Of a stretch of DNA of 64,000 nt, positions 16,782 to 26,160 are shown piece after piece (position 1 is the first letter of the stretch; each line of letters begins with the position of its first letter). Position numbers and translations under genes: made by a program. The stretch lies in NCBI RefSeq assembly GCF_026314945.1, contig NZ_CP111121.1:124001-188000 (forward strand). The letters are read 5' to 3'. The notes below the pieces were generated by a model. It made no database searches, was not told the origin of the DNA, and worked only from the letters and a program-made list of their open reading frames with translations. This stretch comes from Chryseobacterium fluminis (lineage in GTDB: Bacteria > Bacteroidota > Bacteroidia > Flavobacteriales > Weeksellaceae).

Positions 16782-17507
16782 ATGGTTCCGGATTTTATTC
16801 ATACTTATGTTTCCGTCGATTGTGTCGTTTTTGGCTTTGACCATGAAAACAGACTCAACATATTGCTGGTGCAGCGTTACCTGGACGATGTTCCTACGGA
16901 ACGCCAAAGAAGACTGCCGGGCAGTTTAATACTCAGTGATGAAGATGTAGATGATGCGGCGCAAAGGGTACTTCATGAGCTTACAGGCATTAAAAAAATG
17001 ATTCTTAAGCAGTTCAAATGCTTTGCAGACCCTTTACGGGCCAGCAGTAAGGATGATATGAAATGGATGGAAAAGGAATATAAACAGCATATTGACAGGA
17101 TCATTACCGTCGCTTATCTTTCTCTATGTAAAATTGATCACAAGATCAACTGTACGAAATACGATACAGTAGACTGGTATCCGATCGATGAGGTTCCGTT
17201 GCTTCCGTTTGATCATAATAAAATTATCAGCGAATCTTTAAGTGAGATCAGAAAATGGATAGAATCTGACTTCTCCATTATTTTTGAACTCCTGCCAAAA
17301 AGATTTACGATAAGACAATTATATCAGCTGTACAATGCTTTAAGTAAAAAAAGAATCGATATCAAAAACTTTCACAAGAAGATTTCATCCTTCAGCTATA
17401 TTATCCCGCTGGAAGAAACACAAACCAATGTTTCGCATCGCGCAGCCAGATATTACCGCTTTGATGCTAAAATTTTTAAGAAAAACAATACTAAACTAAT
17501 AAAATAA
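16782..17507 (+). CDS. Nudix-family transcriptional regulator (NrtR/AraR type)
   Basis: 241 residues. The N-terminal ~145 residues are a Nudix fold (FIHTYVSVDCVVFGFDHENRL), but the catalytic box is degraded. The place of Gx5Ex7REUxEExGU reads PGSLILSDEDVDDAAQRVLHEL, without the REUxEE glutamates. The C-terminus (FTIRQLYQLYNALSKKRIDIKNFHKKI) is the winged helix of this regulator group. In Bacteroidota such proteins sense sugar-pathway ligands, for example AraR of arabinose genes. Lying 13 bases before xylulokinase on the same strand, it probably controls pentose use and its own operon. Confidence 0.88.
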   Translation: MVPDFIHTYVSVDCVVFGFDHENRLNILLVQRYLDDVPTERQRRLPGSLILSDEDVDDAAQRVLHELTGIKKMILKQFKCFADPLRASSKDDMKWMEKEYKQHIDRIITVAYLSLCKIDHKINCTKYDTVDWYPIDEVPLLPFDHNKIISESLSEIRKWIESDFSIIFELLPKRFTIRQLYQLYNALSKKRIDIKNFHKKISSFSYIIPLEETQTNVSHRAARYYRFDAKIFKKNNTKLIK

Positions 17508-17520
17508 TACCGTATTAACT

Positions 17521-19005
17521 ATGTACCTACTTGGATATGACATCGGCAGTTCTTCCGTAAAAGTATGTCTCATTGAGGCCTCCAGTGGAAAGATCATTGC
17601 ATCGGACTTTTCACCGAAAAAAGAGATGAAAATCACTGCCGTGAGTCCCGGTTGGGCAGAACAGAATCCGGAAGACTGGTGGACCCATCTTAAGCTGGCA
17701 CACGAAGCGGTGATTCAAAAATCCGGAATTCATCCGGATGACATTAAAGCAATCGGAATCACGTGGCAGATGCACGGACTGATTCTGACAGATAAAAATC
17801 AGAACCTGCTGAGACCTGCGATTATCTGGTGTGACAGCCGTGCTGTTCCGTATGGTGAAAAAGCTTTCAGGGAAATCGGGGAAGAAAAATGTTTATCACA
17901 CCTTTTAAACTCACCGGGTAATTTCACGGCTTCAAAACTTGCCTGGGTAAAGGAAAATGAACCTGAGATTTTCGATAAAATCGATAAAATAATGCTTCCG
18001 GGAGATTATATCGCGATGAAACTTTCGGGTGAGATCGGAATCACCATCGAAGGCCTGTCTGAAGGAATTTTCTGGGATTTTAAAAATAACGGTATCTCTG
18101 AAGACATTATTAATTATTACGGAATACCCAAAAGTTTTTTTCCTGACATCATTCCTACTTTCGGAATCCAGGCCACGGTTTCTGCCAGGACGTCACACGA
18201 ATTAGGGTTAAAAGAAGGAACACCCATTTCTTACAGAGCAGGTGATCAGCCGAATAATGCACTGTCATTAAATGTGTTTAATCCAGGCGAAATTGCCTCT
18301 ACAGCAGGAACATCAGGAGTGGTATACGGAATTCTGGATCAGCTTGAATATGACCCATTATCAAGAGTAAACACATTTGCTCATGTAAATCATACCCCGG
18401 AGGAAACCCGGCTAGGTGTTTTACTCTGCATCAACGGAACAGGAATTTTAAACTCGTGGATGAAGCATAATCTGGCAACGTCACTGTTATCTTACGGAGA
18501 TATGAATGATCTGGCTTCCCTTTCTCCAATAGGCTCGAAAGGTTTGAGCATTATCCCATTCGGAAACGGGGCAGAAAGAGTTCTGGAAAATAAAGATACC
18601 AGCTGTTCGATCCACGGCATCAATTTCAATATTCACTCAAAAGGAGATATTCTGCGTGCTGCGCAGGAGGGAATTGTATTCTCTTATGAATACGGAATGA
18701 ATATCATGCGGGATATCGGTATGGATATTCAGGTGATCCGCGCAGGAAATACCAATATGTTTTTGAGTCCTGTTTTTCGCCAGTCGCTTGCCAGTGTCAG
18801 CAATGCGGTGATTGAGCTTTACGATACGGACGGAGCAGTAGGCGCGGCACGGGCCGCAGGAATGGGAATAGGATATTATGCAGATTCTGAAGAAGCTTTT
18901 TCGTCCCTTGAAAAAATAGCTGTCATCGAGCCTGAACGCGAAAACAGAGAACTCTATTTAGAAGCATACTCCAGGTGGACCAAGCATCTTAACGAAATAA
19001 TATAA
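17521..19005 (+). CDS. xylB: Xylulokinase (FGGY carbohydrate kinase)
   Basis: 494 residues, full length. FGGY landmarks: LLGYDIGSSSVKVCLIE at the start (ATP phosphate-binding loop), TWQMHGLILTD (xylulokinase-type QMHG substrate loop), IIWCDSRA, YRAGDQPNNALSLN and STAGTSGVV, and the C-terminal IRAGNTNMFLSPVF...GAVGAARAAG. It phosphorylates D-xylulose to D-xylulose 5-phosphate for the pentose phosphate pathway (rpe is at 54.7 kb). No xylose isomerase or sugar transporter is adjacent, which is unusual for a xylose operon. A related FGGY substrate cannot be excluded. Confidence 0.92.
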   Translation: MYLLGYDIGSSSVKVCLIEASSGKIIASDFSPKKEMKITAVSPGWAEQNPEDWWTHLKLAHEAVIQKSGIHPDDIKAIGITWQMHGLILTDKNQNLLRPAIIWCDSRAVPYGEKAFREIGEEKCLSHLLNSPGNFTASKLAWVKENEPEIFDKIDKIMLPGDYIAMKLSGEIGITIEGLSEGIFWDFKNNGISEDIINYYGIPKSFFPDIIPTFGIQATVSARTSHELGLKEGTPISYRAGDQPNNALSLNVFNPGEIASTAGTSGVVYGILDQLEYDPLSRVNTFAHVNHTPEETRLGVLLCINGTGILNSWMKHNLATSLLSYGDMNDLASLSPIGSKGLSIIPFGNGAERVLENKDTSCSIHGINFNIHSKGDILRAAQEGIVFSYEYGMNIMRDIGMDIQVIRAGNTNMFLSPVFRQSLASVSNAVIELYDTDGAVGAARAAGMGIGYYADSEEAFSSLEKIAVIEPERENRELYLEAYSRWTKHLNEII

Positions 19006-19149
19006 TCCACCCCGGACCGGAGTTCCACTACACTTAAAAATCCCTAATAATCTTTAATCAACGCACACCAAAAGATCAATCATCTGCGCCATATGCAAAA
19101 ATCCGCGCGACATTTTTAAATGTACAGATCTGTCAACTAACCGGATTCA

Positions 19150-19204
19150 AAAAAAACTGAGGCAACTCATTCTTCGTGATTTAAAAAAGAAAAGTTGCCT
19201 CAGT
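19150..19204 (-). terminator. Terminator of the 198-residue secreted protein gene
   Basis: 12-base inverted repeat ACTGAGGCAACT (19156-19167) / AGTTGCCTCAGT (19193-19204) with a 25-base loop. On the minus strand it is followed by seven or more T. It lies between convergent genes. Confidence 0.7.
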
Positions 19205-19264
19205 ACTAACTGTACGTAAAATTTTAACTCCGATATAATACGGAAATATATGAATCTCTTAGTT

Positions 19265-19861
19265 TTAGTTAAGAGTAACTATTTTATTGAAGACATTACC
19301 CATTTCCTCAACGGTGATAACATATCTGTCGGATGTTTTGGGATTAAGATCAAAAGTCATCTCGAGCGCTCCGTCTGCAGCTGTTTTAGTAGCACTGTAA
19401 TAAACATTTCCTGAAAAGTCGGACACTGAAATCGTTGCGCTGTTTTTAAGACCTGAAAGATGAAGTTTTGCCTTATTCCCTGCAATGGTGTATTCAGGTT
19501 TAAAAATTTCGGCAAAAGGAGTTTTTTCGATCTCTACCGTATTGGTATTGCTTATATTTATTTTATATTTCTCTATTTTCTGGTCAGATTCTGCCACCAG
19601 ATAATACGTCCCTGAATTCAGGTCTTTCAGGTCATATGATTTTGTGACATTATTTTCTTTCTCCAGTTTTTCAGAAAATAATTCTCCGTAGGTATCATTG
19701 TAGATGACCAGGGATATATTCTGTGCATTCAGCACTTCAAAACTTATCGTTTTTGCTTCCGTATTTTTAAAAGAAAGAGAAAAATCTTTATCCTTACTCA
19801 TCAGGCTTGCTGATGTACAAAGGAATCCTATAAGAAAAGCAGATTTTAGCAATGCGTTCAT
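19265..19861 (-). CDS. Secreted protein of unknown function, 198 residues
   Basis: Signal peptide (LLKSAFLIGFLCTSASLMS, cut near 22). The rest is beta-rich with alternating hydrophobics (FEVLNAQNISLVIYNDTYGEL; SGTYYLVAESDQKIEKYKI; DRYVITVEEMGNVFNKIVTLN), suggesting two immunoglobulin-like sandwiches. The end resembles a T9SS type-A tail in shape (YVITV...NKIVTLN) but lacks the usual YPNP start, so I do not call it a sorting domain. Homologues are common as small secreted proteins in Chryseobacterium. Divergent from an AraC regulator that may control it. Confidence 0.82.
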   Translation of the reverse strand: MNALLKSAFLIGFLCTSASLMSKDKDFSLSFKNTEAKTISFEVLNAQNISLVIYNDTYGELFSEKLEKENNVTKSYDLKDLNSGTYYLVAESDQKIEKYKINISNTNTVEIEKTPFAEIFKPEYTIAGNKAKLHLSGLKNSATISVSDFSGNVYYSATKTAADGALEMTFDLNPKTSDRYVITVEEMGNVFNKIVTLN

Positions 19862-19880
19862 AATAATAAGTTTTATACTG

Positions 19881-19888
19881 CAAATGTA
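19881..19888 (-). promoter_or_regulatory. -7 box of the secreted protein gene
   Basis: The minus strand reads TACATTTG (TAnnTTTG), 20 bases before the start at 19861. Confidence 0.5.
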
Positions 19889-19975
19889 TAATAGAAGATC
19901 TTCGTAGTCTACAATACAATTTTCATATTTATGTTCTATGTTAACCTTTAAATTATTTTATTTAATATTAATTGT

Positions 19976-19983
19976 TAATTTTG
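19976..19983 (+). promoter_or_regulatory. -7 box of the AraC-family gene
   Basis: TAATTTTG fits TAnnTTTG, 22 bases before the ATG at 20006. Confidence 0.5.
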
Positions 19984-20005
19984 CACAGATTAATAAAAGT
20001 AGCTT

Positions 20006-20878
20006 ATGAAACATTCTAATCCCGCCTTTGAAGCGGTAAAGCCCAATATCGGAAGCAGCTTTACGAGTCTCAGGTTCTTAAGGAATGAAAATATTAAATC
20101 TCATGTATGGCATTATCATCCTGAGGTCGAACTGATATTTGTCTGCGGAGGTTCAGGAAAAAGGCAGATCGGGAGCAATATTTCTTATTTTACAGAAGGA
20201 GATCTCGTTATGATGGGAAGCAATCTTCCGCATTGCGGGATGACCAATGAAAATACGAATAACGACTATGAGATGGTGATTCAGTTTAAACCTGACTTTT
20301 TAGGAGAATTTGTCTGGGAGCTGCCGGAGTTGCATAGGATTGCCCAATTACTGGAAAGGTCAAAAGCAGGGATTGTTTTTGGTGAAAATGTAAAGAAAAC
20401 CGTTGGGACACTTGTTGTGGAAATGCACGAATCTTCTTCACTGCAAAGACTCGTCAGGTTTTTGGAAATACTGGATATCTTAGCATCCACTCAGGATTAC
20501 AGGATTCTGAATGCCGGTAAGTACTATCTTCAGACCCAGGTTGAAGATAATGAGAGGATCAACCATATCTTTAATTATGTAAAAGATCATTTTAGAGAAC
20601 AGATTACCCTCGAAGAAATTGCTGAACTGGCCAATATGAAGGTACCGTCTTTCTGTCGTTATTTCAAAAAAATAACCAACAAGACATTTACTCAGTTTGT
20701 GAACGAATACCGGATTACCCATTCGTTAAAATTATTGGCAGAAAAGCCGCTGAGCATCACAGAAGTCTGTTTTGAGTCAGGTTTTAATAATTTCAGCTAT
20801 TTTAATAAAACATTCAAGGAGTATATTCATAAAAGTCCTTCGCAGTATAGAAAAGAGTTTCATCATTTTATGGAATAG
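20006..20878 (+). CDS. AraC-family transcriptional regulator
   Basis: 290 residues. N-terminal cupin sensor (HVWHYHPEVELIFVCGGSGKRQIG, then GDLVMMGSNLPHC). C-terminal double helix-turn-helix ~185-290 (ITLEEIAELANMKVPSFCRY; ITEVCFESGFNNFSYFNKTF; SPSQYRKEF), the AraC signature. The cupin HxH pattern suggests a small sugar-like ligand. Candidate targets are itself and the divergent secreted protein gene. The link is inferred from position. Confidence 0.92.
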   Translation: MKHSNPAFEAVKPNIGSSFTSLRFLRNENIKSHVWHYHPEVELIFVCGGSGKRQIGSNISYFTEGDLVMMGSNLPHCGMTNENTNNDYEMVIQFKPDFLGEFVWELPELHRIAQLLERSKAGIVFGENVKKTVGTLVVEMHESSSLQRLVRFLEILDILASTQDYRILNAGKYYLQTQVEDNERINHIFNYVKDHFREQITLEEIAELANMKVPSFCRYFKKITNKTFTQFVNEYRITHSLKLLAEKPLSITEVCFESGFNNFSYFNKTFKEYIHKSPSQYRKEFHHFME

Positions 20879-21036
20879 GTTTTGAGTGGTAACGGTCTGA
20901 GAATAATAATGGAGAAGTGATATGGTTTAACGGTCATAAAAAAGATTAAAAAACCATGGTAAAACTGAAATTTAAAAATGAATTCAGTAGTTTTATCCCT
21001 GAAATCTCCTGACAGATTTATTTTTTACAACAGTAT

Positions 21037-21837
21037 ATGGAAGATATTAAATTAATTGTAACTGATATGGACGGAACTTTTCTGAATTCTTCGCACGAAG
21101 TAAGTCCGGAATTTCCTGAAATTTATGAAGAACTGAAAAGAAGAAATATTTTATTTGTTCCTGCCAGTGGAAGGCAGATGCTGGGGATTACAAAATATTT
21201 TGGTGAAATAGAAAATGAAATGGCATTCATCGCTGAAAACGGCGGCTACGTCATTTATAAGAATAAAGAGCTGTTTGCCGATAAATTGGAACAGAAGCAT
21301 ATGAATGAAATCATTACGGCTGTCCGGGGTATTTCAGGAGCTGCCCTTGTGTTGTCAGGTAAAAAGAAGGCCTACGTGGAAACCGGTAATCAGGATTTTA
21401 TCGATTATATCTCACAGTTTTATACCAGTAATGAAAGACGGGAAGATCTTACACAGGCTGTCGATGACAGTATATTCAAAGTTGCCGTTTACCATCCTGA
21501 AGGCTCCGAAAAATATGTATATCCGGTCCTGAAAGAATTTGAAAAATATGGTCTTGAGATTGTGGTATCCGGACAGTACTGGCTGGATGTTATGAATAAA
21601 AACATCAACAAAGGCAATGCTTTGGAAAAGTTACAGAAGGCCCTGGATATTACCCCTCAGCAGACCATGGCTTTTGGAGATTATATGAATGATATTGAGA
21701 TGCTGGAAAACTCCAAATATTCATACGCCATGAAAAATGCACATCCGTCTGTAAAGAAGGCGGCAAGCTTCGAAGCTTGTACCAATGATAATTTCGGGGT
21801 ACTGAAAATTATTAAGGATTACTTAAATATCAGATGA
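21037..21837 (+). CDS. HAD-superfamily phosphatase, Cof type
   Basis: 266 residues. Motif I is DMDGTFLN (nucleophile Asp10), motif II VPASGRQ, motif III lysine near GNALEKL, and motif IV FGDYMNDIEML with paired Asp for Mg2+. The C2b cap lies between motifs II and III. Cof-type enzymes dephosphorylate sugar phosphates, pyridoxal phosphate or flavin precursors in the cytosol. The substrate cannot be told here. It is monocistronic, with a strong hairpin directly after the stop. Confidence 0.92.
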   Translation: MEDIKLIVTDMDGTFLNSSHEVSPEFPEIYEELKRRNILFVPASGRQMLGITKYFGEIENEMAFIAENGGYVIYKNKELFADKLEQKHMNEIITAVRGISGAALVLSGKKKAYVETGNQDFIDYISQFYTSNERREDLTQAVDDSIFKVAVYHPEGSEKYVYPVLKEFEKYGLEIVVSGQYWLDVMNKNINKGNALEKLQKALDITPQQTMAFGDYMNDIEMLENSKYSYAMKNAHPSVKKAASFEACTNDNFGVLKIIKDYLNIR

Positions 21838-21840
21838 AAA

Positions 21841-21871
21841 ATTTCGGGCGAGACAAAGTCTCGCCCGAAAT
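21841..21871. terminator. Bidirectional hairpin terminator
   Basis: Perfect 14-base stem (ATTTCGGGCGAGAC / GTCTCGCCCGAAAT) with an AAA loop, between the convergent HAD and pectate lyase genes. The T run is poor on both sides. Confidence 0.7.
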
Positions 21872-21902
21872 CTATTATGCACTATAGGTGTATATTTTAA
21901 AA

Positions 21903-23009
21903 TTATAAGGTATTACAGATATTCCCTCCCAGGGTTGCTCCTGCATTTGCCGTGACATCTGCCTTTACAGAAGATACAGACAGCGCAGGAATTGAATAAG
22001 GCGGGGTGAAAGCAGTGCCGCTTCCTGAAGTATTTCCGGTGGTATTGATAAAACTGTTCCCTGTAACGGTAACGGCAGTATATCCGCTCATTAAGTTTAC
22101 CGGCTCTTTTACATTTTCAAAAACATTTCTGTCAACAAGAATATTAGCCTGAACTCCGGCAGCAATACATTTATTGCTTACAGTGCTGTTAAAATAGCTG
22201 TTTAGGATATGAATTTTTCCAAATCTTACCCTTGGCATACGTTCTCTGCAGCCCGGTGCCCACCAGCAACGGACAAAGGTTACATTTAATTTTCCGGCGT
22301 CAGCAGTAGCTCCGTCGCTGGAGCCGATAAGATTGGAGAATCTATGGTCATCCGTTCCACCCGATCCGCCGGGTTTTGGCGTTTTTAAGTAGTGGAATTT
22401 TGTATAGGACACGGTGATGTAATCAGACTTGTTTTTAATGTCAAAATTTCCGTCAACACCATCCCTGAATTCACAATGGTCGATCCATACATTTCTGCAG
22501 TCATCGAGGATGGCGTTATCCCAACCGTCCGTATCATACGCACCCGGGCCTTCAAAAATCAGGTTCCTGATAATGATGTTATTGCATCTTTTGATATTAA
22601 TAATTCCCGATCCACTTGCGGTCTGATCCGTAGAAACCAGTTTGGCGCCACTCGCTCCATACACGGTTTTTCCTGTCTGGTCCTGCAGACTGAGTCGGGT
22701 GGTAATCGTAATGGTCCCGGATATTTTAATGACCTTTACAGCAGTATTTTCAAGTGCTGCTTTCAGTTGGATGTACGTGGTAACCGTAGTTTCTGCAGAA
22801 GTTCCGCCTCCTGTAGTCCCGCCATTCTGTGAAGCCCAGCCCGGTGCGAGACAATTGCCCAGGGGAATAATATCTCCGGCAGCTTCATTGCCTGCATCTG
22901 TGGAAGATCCGGCTATCTCAGTTTTTAAATCTTCGGAGCTGCAGCCTGATAAGGCTAATGCTGCGCTGAATACTGCTGTAGACAGCATCATTTTAATGTT
23001 GATTTTCAT
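21903..23009 (-). CDS. Pectate lyase family 1 lipoprotein
   Basis: 368 residues. Lipoprotein signal LALSGCSSED (Cys23). A Gly/Thr/Ser-rich linker follows, then a right-handed beta-helix. PL1 landmarks are NIIIRNLIF, NVWIDHCEF, DHRFSNLIGSSDG and the catalytic-side box CRERMPRVRFGKIHILNSYF. It cleaves polygalacturonate by beta-elimination, probably at the cell surface. No SusC/D pair or other pectin gene is adjacent, so it is an orphan enzyme of a plant-associated lifestyle. The palindrome at 23149-23171 upstream may be its operator. Confidence 0.93.
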   Translation of the reverse strand: MKINIKMMLSTAVFSAALALSGCSSEDLKTEIAGSSTDAGNEAAGDIIPLGNCLAPGWASQNGGTTGGGTSAETTVTTYIQLKAALENTAVKVIKISGTITITTRLSLQDQTGKTVYGASGAKLVSTDQTASGSGIINIKRCNNIIIRNLIFEGPGAYDTDGWDNAILDDCRNVWIDHCEFRDGVDGNFDIKNKSDYITVSYTKFHYLKTPKPGGSGGTDDHRFSNLIGSSDGATADAGKLNVTFVRCWWAPGCRERMPRVRFGKIHILNSYFNSTVSNKCIAAGVQANILVDRNVFENVKEPVNLMSGYTAVTVTGNSFINTTGNTSGSGTAFTPPYSIPALSVSSVKADVTANAGATLGGNICNTL

Positions 23010-23148
23010 AGTAAATTAATTTTGTTAATGGATGAGGTTAATAACTAGTGCATGATATTCTTATTAGTTGTTTAATGATATACGTGATTGTATTTTTTTA
23101 AATTGATAAACGAATGTATTAATAATTTTTCATATTAAATCAATTTAT

Positions 23149-23171
23149 GTTGAATTAATTTTTAATTCAAC
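23149..23171. promoter_or_regulatory. Perfect 10-base palindrome upstream of pectate lyase
   Basis: GTTGAATTAA, TTT, TTAATTCAAC, about 140 bases upstream of the minus-strand start at 23009. The symmetry suits a dimeric regulator, but AT-rich DNA gives such palindromes by chance. Confidence 0.35.
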
Positions 23172-23270
23172 CGATTGCGTAATATTAAATTGATTAAATC
23201 ATACTGTTTTTACTGCTTATTGAGTAATACTATCAGGTTACTATGGAAATGATGGGATAGGGTGGCACGC

Positions 23271-23296
23271 AAAAAAAGACTGTCAAAAATGACAGC
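23271..23296 (-). terminator. Terminator of the gene at 23330-23746
   Basis: Stem GACTGTCA / TGACAGCC with an A-rich loop. On the minus strand it runs into TTTTTTT. Confidence 0.8.
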
Positions 23297-23329
23297 CTCG
23301 GAAAAAATACTTATATTGTAGTTATGTCG

Positions 23330-23746
23330 CTAAGATTCAGCATTCACCAACCCGTAATGGGCAGGTACCGGCTCTTTGCCGAACAGGCATGAAAAAATAT
23401 TCTGAAATTCATGGATGTATTTGCATCGTATTGAATTACCGTAAATTTTTAATCCTTCGACAATTTTTCTTGAACTCAAATCAATATCATACTTGATGAA
23501 ATTTTCAGGTCTCTCATAACGGATTCTCTGTTCTGAGCTGTAAGTTCTTGAAAAACCAAATTTTTCGAGCCATTCTTCTGTGATCTGTATTGGGGTGATG
23601 GCTCCTGCAGGTACAGAAACACTGTGGATGTCATTTTCGATTTTAACAAAATAATCTTTTTCATTATTCTGGAATATTTCAGTAATGGTAAAAATCTGAT
23701 TTTTATATTCCACTAAATTTTTAATCTTTAGATCGGCAACGTTCAT
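23330..23746 (-). CDS. Small conserved hypothetical protein (138 residues)
   Basis: The frame is open to 23803, but MNVADLKIKNLVEYKNQIF at 23746 matches the usual start of this family (pattern x-DLRIGNLV). That family is common in Bacteroidota prophage-like and chromosomal loci, with the middle box PIQITEEWLEKFGF and a C-terminal half with YIHEFQNIFSCLFG. Role unknown. No phage gene is nearby. The terminator at 23271 follows it, so it is monocistronic. Confidence 0.78.
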   Translation of the reverse strand: MNVADLKIKNLVEYKNQIFTITEIFQNNEKDYFVKIENDIHSVSVPAGAITPIQITEEWLEKFGFSRTYSSEQRIRYERPENFIKYDIDLSSRKIVEGLKIYGNSIRCKYIHEFQNIFSCLFGKEPVPAHYGLVNAES

Positions 23747-24177
23747 AATATCTTGTGTTAAGGTTATTAATGTAAAGAGTGATTGATAATTGAACACTTG
23801 CAAATACTATGCCTTACGCATAAATAAATTTAACTGTTATGTTAATTATTGTGTTGATTTTTAAAATACATAAATATTTTTAATAAAATATATATTAAAA
23901 TTCCCGTGCTTGGGAGTTTTGGTGTTTGTTTTGCAGTATTGGGTGTGGTACTTTCGAGTATTTATTTTTTCAATTGTTGAGATAGGGTATGAATTAGTTT
24001 CATGACAGATCATCATATCCCATAAAATTATTATCAGACATAAACCGCAGATCATTACTCCAGATGTTACAGTAAGCGATCATCTTGTCAAAGTATTACA
24101 TCACCGCAAACTCATACAACTGCTTGATTGTACAAATCAAAATTCTTATCATTGTACTTTCAAAATTTTTACACAAT
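23747..24177. other. AT-rich divergent intergenic region
   Basis: About 430 bases between a minus-strand gene and the antiporter. The antiporter frame is open upstream to TTG 24085, but that extension has no membrane or family character. A short GC hairpin (CCCGTGCTTGGG near 23902) is visible. Nothing else recognised. Confidence 0.4.
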
Positions 24178-25761
24178 ATGATTGAAAATTTTCCTTTCTA
24201 CTTATCACTCATTGTTGCCATTATCCTGCTCATCATGCTGGCTGATAAAATTAAGGTGGCATATCCGGTCTTGCTTGTACTGGCAGGATTACTGATAAGT
24301 TTTATTCCCGGAATTCCTGTCGTCCGGATAGACCCGGAGCTTATTTTTATCATATTTCTGCCGCCTTTACTCTATGAAGCCGCCTGGGCGATCTCATGGA
24401 AAGAGTTGTGGAAGTGGCGGCGTATTGTAGGAAGTTTTGCTTTTGTGGTCGTCTTTCTCACAGCGGTTTCCGTAGCTGTGGTAGCCAATTATTTTATCCC
24501 CGGATTTTCTCTTGCGCTCGGGTTTCTGTTAGGCGGTATCGTTTCTCCTCCGGATGCGGTAAGCGCAAACGCCATTTTAAAGTTTGTGAAAGTTCCCAAA
24601 AGCATGTCTTCCATTTTGGAGGGAGAAAGTTTGTTAAATGATGCATCCTCTCTGATTATTTTCAGATTTGCCATGATTGCAGTGGCTACCGGACAGTTTA
24701 TCTGGTATGAAGCGGCATTTAGTTTTTCATGGATGGTCATCGGCGGAGTCGGGATTGGCCTTCTGATAGGATGGCTGTTTATGAAAGGTCAGAAATATCT
24801 TCCTACAGATGCCAATATGGATACCATCCTGACCATTGTGGCCCCGTATGTCATGTATATGGCTGCGGAAGGAGTACACAGTTCCGGAGTTTTAGCGGTA
24901 GTAAGCGGAGGTTTGCTATTGTCGAATAACAGGCATTCATTTTTAAGTACTTCCTCACGCATACGCGGAGTGAATGTCTGGGAAAGCCTCACTTTTGTAC
25001 TGAATGGTCTGGTGTTCGTACTCATCGGTCTTGATCTTCCCGAAATTACTTCGGGTTTAGAGGGCGTGAGCCTTTCTTCTGCCATCGGATACGGATTGCT
25101 GGTAACGGCAGTTTTAATTGTTGTCAGAATTTTATCTGCTTACGGCGCAGTACTTGTCACTCTTATCGCCCGGAATTATATTCCTGTTGCGGATAGCAGA
25201 AATCCCGGATTTAAAGCACCACTTGTCATTGGCTGGACCGGAATGCGAGGGGTAGTTTCTCTGGCGGCAGCCCTATCTATTCCCACACAGATTTATGCAG
25301 GAGGTCCCGCTTTTCCTCAGCGAAACCTGATTTTATTCATCACTTTTATTGTGATCCTGACTACTCTGCTGGTGCAGGGACTGACGCTTCCTTACTTAAT
25401 TAAAAAAATAAATATATCCTCTTTTGATGATCATATTCCTGATGACAAAGTGAATGAACTGCTGAAAAGAGAAATGGCGAAATTCACGCTCGGACACATC
25501 GCAGATAATTATGAAGAAGTATTCCGGAAAAGTCCTTTTCTTCAGCAGGTTCATGAAAAATGGCGGGGAAAGACAGGAGCAACTGAAGATATCAGGATAT
25601 CTAAGGAGATCAGGAAGGTTTATCTTGAGATTTTAAATGAGCAGCGACGGTGGCTTATCGCGAAGAACAGTGAGAAAAACCACCACTATGATGAGCATAC
25701 CATCCGGAAACATCTGTTGCAGATTGACCTGGAAGAAGAACGAATACGGCTGATGCATTAA
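24178..25761 (+). CDS. Na+/H+ antiporter, CPA1 family (NhaP/NhaK-like)
   Basis: 527 residues from ATG 24178, chosen because MIENFPFYLSLIVAIILL begins the first membrane helix. About 12 membrane segments follow. CPA1 marks: FLPPLLYEAAW, then GGIVSPPDAVSANAIL (ion-binding Asp region), LEGESLLNDASSLI, and GWTGMRGVVSLAAALSIP. The C-terminal ~110 residues are a hydrophilic cytoplasmic tail rich in Lys/Glu. It exchanges cytoplasmic Na+ or K+ for protons at the inner membrane. It is monocistronic. Confidence 0.94.
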   Translation: MIENFPFYLSLIVAIILLIMLADKIKVAYPVLLVLAGLLISFIPGIPVVRIDPELIFIIFLPPLLYEAAWAISWKELWKWRRIVGSFAFVVVFLTAVSVAVVANYFIPGFSLALGFLLGGIVSPPDAVSANAILKFVKVPKSMSSILEGESLLNDASSLIIFRFAMIAVATGQFIWYEAAFSFSWMVIGGVGIGLLIGWLFMKGQKYLPTDANMDTILTIVAPYVMYMAAEGVHSSGVLAVVSGGLLLSNNRHSFLSTSSRIRGVNVWESLTFVLNGLVFVLIGLDLPEITSGLEGVSLSSAIGYGLLVTAVLIVVRILSAYGAVLVTLIARNYIPVADSRNPGFKAPLVIGWTGMRGVVSLAAALSIPTQIYAGGPAFPQRNLILFITFIVILTTLLVQGLTLPYLIKKINISSFDDHIPDDKVNELLKREMAKFTLGHIADNYEEVFRKSPFLQQVHEKWRGKTGATEDIRISKEIRKVYLEILNEQRRWLIAKNSEKNHHYDEHTIRKHLLQIDLEEERIRLMH

Positions 25762-26160
25762 TTCATAAGAAATGCAAAGCTTAATTGTCAGTTTTTTCCG
25801 GCTATTATTTTTCACTTCTTTAAATATGTATTGCTTATCGGTTCGTTCATTCAGTTTAAAATGGACGGTGGGATACGATGAGAACCTTTAGTGAACAATC
25901 AATTAAATTCATTATGAATTATTATTAAGACCTGTCGTATAGCAGACTGCGGCAGGATCCTTTTTTTGATCTGAAAAATTGCCTCATTTCCGACAATAGC
26001 TGGCCATCTGTTGATTACATGCTTTTGTAGCAGATAAAATGTAAAAGAAGAGATGAATACTCCGTTTCTAACAGGATCCGAAAAAAAACGCTTTATTAAA
26101 GTTGATGAATAATTCTGTTGATGCAGAAAGCTTCCGTATCAAAGTGTGTCAGGTTAATAA

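Noticed and set aside
19265..19861. T9SS sorting domain in the 198-residue secreted protein
   Set aside because: The tail has the right beta pattern but lacks the YPNP-type start of the domain.
23330..23746. Prophage remnant
   Set aside because: The small protein resembles a family seen in prophages, but no integrase, capsid, tail or attachment site is near.
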